A stretch of DNA of 22,619 nt, taken from Phycisphaerae bacterium. Its GTDB lineage: Bacteria; Planctomycetota; Phycisphaerae; Sedimentisphaerales; SM23-30. How positions within the stretch are numbered: position 1 is the stretch's first letter; each line of letters begins with the position of its first letter. This document shows positions 22,174 through 22,619 of this stretch, in pieces. A program made the translations under genes and the position numbers. The DNA lies in the NCBI GenBank assembly GCA_021736565.1, contig JAIPFO010000009.1:1-22619 (forward strand), written 5' to 3'. The notes beneath the pieces are model-generated. The model was not told the origin of the DNA, did not search any database, and saw nothing but the letters and a program-made list of their open reading frames with translations.

Positions 22174-22619
22174 TTAATCCTGGGGACTGGCAGCCGCCTC
22201 TTCAACCGGCTCCGGCCGTTTTGTTTTTCCCCTGTAAACCATCATCGCACGCGGGCATTTTCCGGTCGCTTTATCACGCTCGGCGTCCGTGCCATATTTT
22301 TCATAATCGATAACCGCCAGGTTATCCTTGATCGTAAACATCTCTGGAGCCATCTTAGCACACAGTGTACAGCCGACACACCCCACCTTGCAATAGCCGC
22401 GAACCTCCTTGGCCTTATCATGCGAGGCACAGGCGATCACCAACATCGGATCTTCCTGCATCGGCATCAACTCGATCAACTGACGCGGGCAGGCAGCGAC
22501 ACACGCGCCACACCCGACACATTTTTCATAATTAACCGTCGCCAGACCGTCAATGACATCAATGGCATCAAAATCACAGACTTTTACGCAATCGCCATAG
22601 CCCATACAGCCGTATGGAC
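22174..22619 (-). CDS. rnfB: Rnf electron transport complex subunit B, C-terminal part
   Basis: This is the end of RnfB, whose 5' part lies beyond the window; the frame is open through the last base. RnfB carries electrons from ferredoxin into the membrane Rnf complex, which couples ferredoxin:NAD+ oxidation-reduction to ion pumping. The visible part begins PYGCMGYGDCVKVCDFDAI and continues CVGCGACVAACPRQLIEL, then CKVGCVGCTLCAKMAPEMF with a later KCPRAM. This matches the ferredoxin-like cluster region of RnfB. An acidic, proline-rich tail (KRPEPVEEAAASPQD) closes it. The first cluster has CDF instead of the usual CPF. The gene is 21 bp upstream of purC on the same strand, an unusual neighbour, and no other rnf gene is visible. 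Confidence 0.88.
   Translation of the reverse strand, partial: PYGCMGYGDCVKVCDFDAIDVIDGLATVNYEKCVGCGACVAACPRQLIELMPMQEDPMLVIACASHDKAKEVRGYCKVGCVGCTLCAKMAPEMFTIKDNLAVIDYEKYGTDAERDKATGKCPRAMMVYRGKTKRPEPVEEAAASPQD

Overview
The window looks like a chromosome fragment of an anaerobic or sediment bacterium of the Planctomycetota, most likely class Phycisphaerae. This is inferred from gene content, not from a marker gene. The clues are an ECF sigma factor with a planctomycete-style anti-sigma-like partner, a secreted PD40/multiheme protein resembling the hydrazine synthase alpha-subunit superfamily, a BlaI-M56 pair with carboxypeptidase-regulatory-like repeats, a DNA topoisomerase VI A subunit, an Rnf subunit and a sulfide-to-homocysteine gene set. 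No rRNA, tRNA or CRISPR array was seen.

Layout. Positions 1-138 are the tail of an ISL3-family insertion sequence that runs into the 3' end of a minus-strand M56 antirepressor gene. That gene is co-transcribed with a BlaI-type repressor, whose promoter carries two inverted-repeat operators. A gene-poor stretch (2871-3469) holds hairpins and a structured repeat. It precedes a DUF805 membrane protein with an unusual zinc-ribbon tail. Positions 4393-6695 are a tight three-gene operon (DUF39, NIL-ferredoxin, UPF0280/COG2122) matching the archaeal and anaerobe route that makes homocysteine from sulfide and aspartate semialdehyde. Next comes a 985-residue exported discoidin/PD40/three-heme protein.

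The middle holds a universal stress protein with a perfect consensus promoter, a probably leaderless 90-residue zinc-ribbon gene, and an ECF sigma factor followed by two tandem paralogous membrane proteins. Each paralog has an anti-sigma-like N-terminus and an extracytoplasmic discoidin-like domain. The minus-strand block 13594-20833 contains a polyprenyl-phosphate-type GT2 glycosyltransferase with a large GT-C-like membrane protein, topoisomerase VI subunit A without subunit B in view, an alpha/beta hydrolase, a small helical protein and an MFS transporter. The right end holds a MazG-like pyrophosphohydrolase overlapping the MFS gene, purC with a strong terminator, and the C-terminal part of RnfB.

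The least expected signal is a dispersed, intergenic, structured repeat in four copies (about 3070, 10386, 16994 and 19532). All copies are in the same orientation and end in TGGCGTCA. They have imperfect terminal inverted repeats and, in three copies, a conserved GCCC...GGGCTT core. Two copies are exactly 89 bp by my boundaries. No known family is recognised for it.
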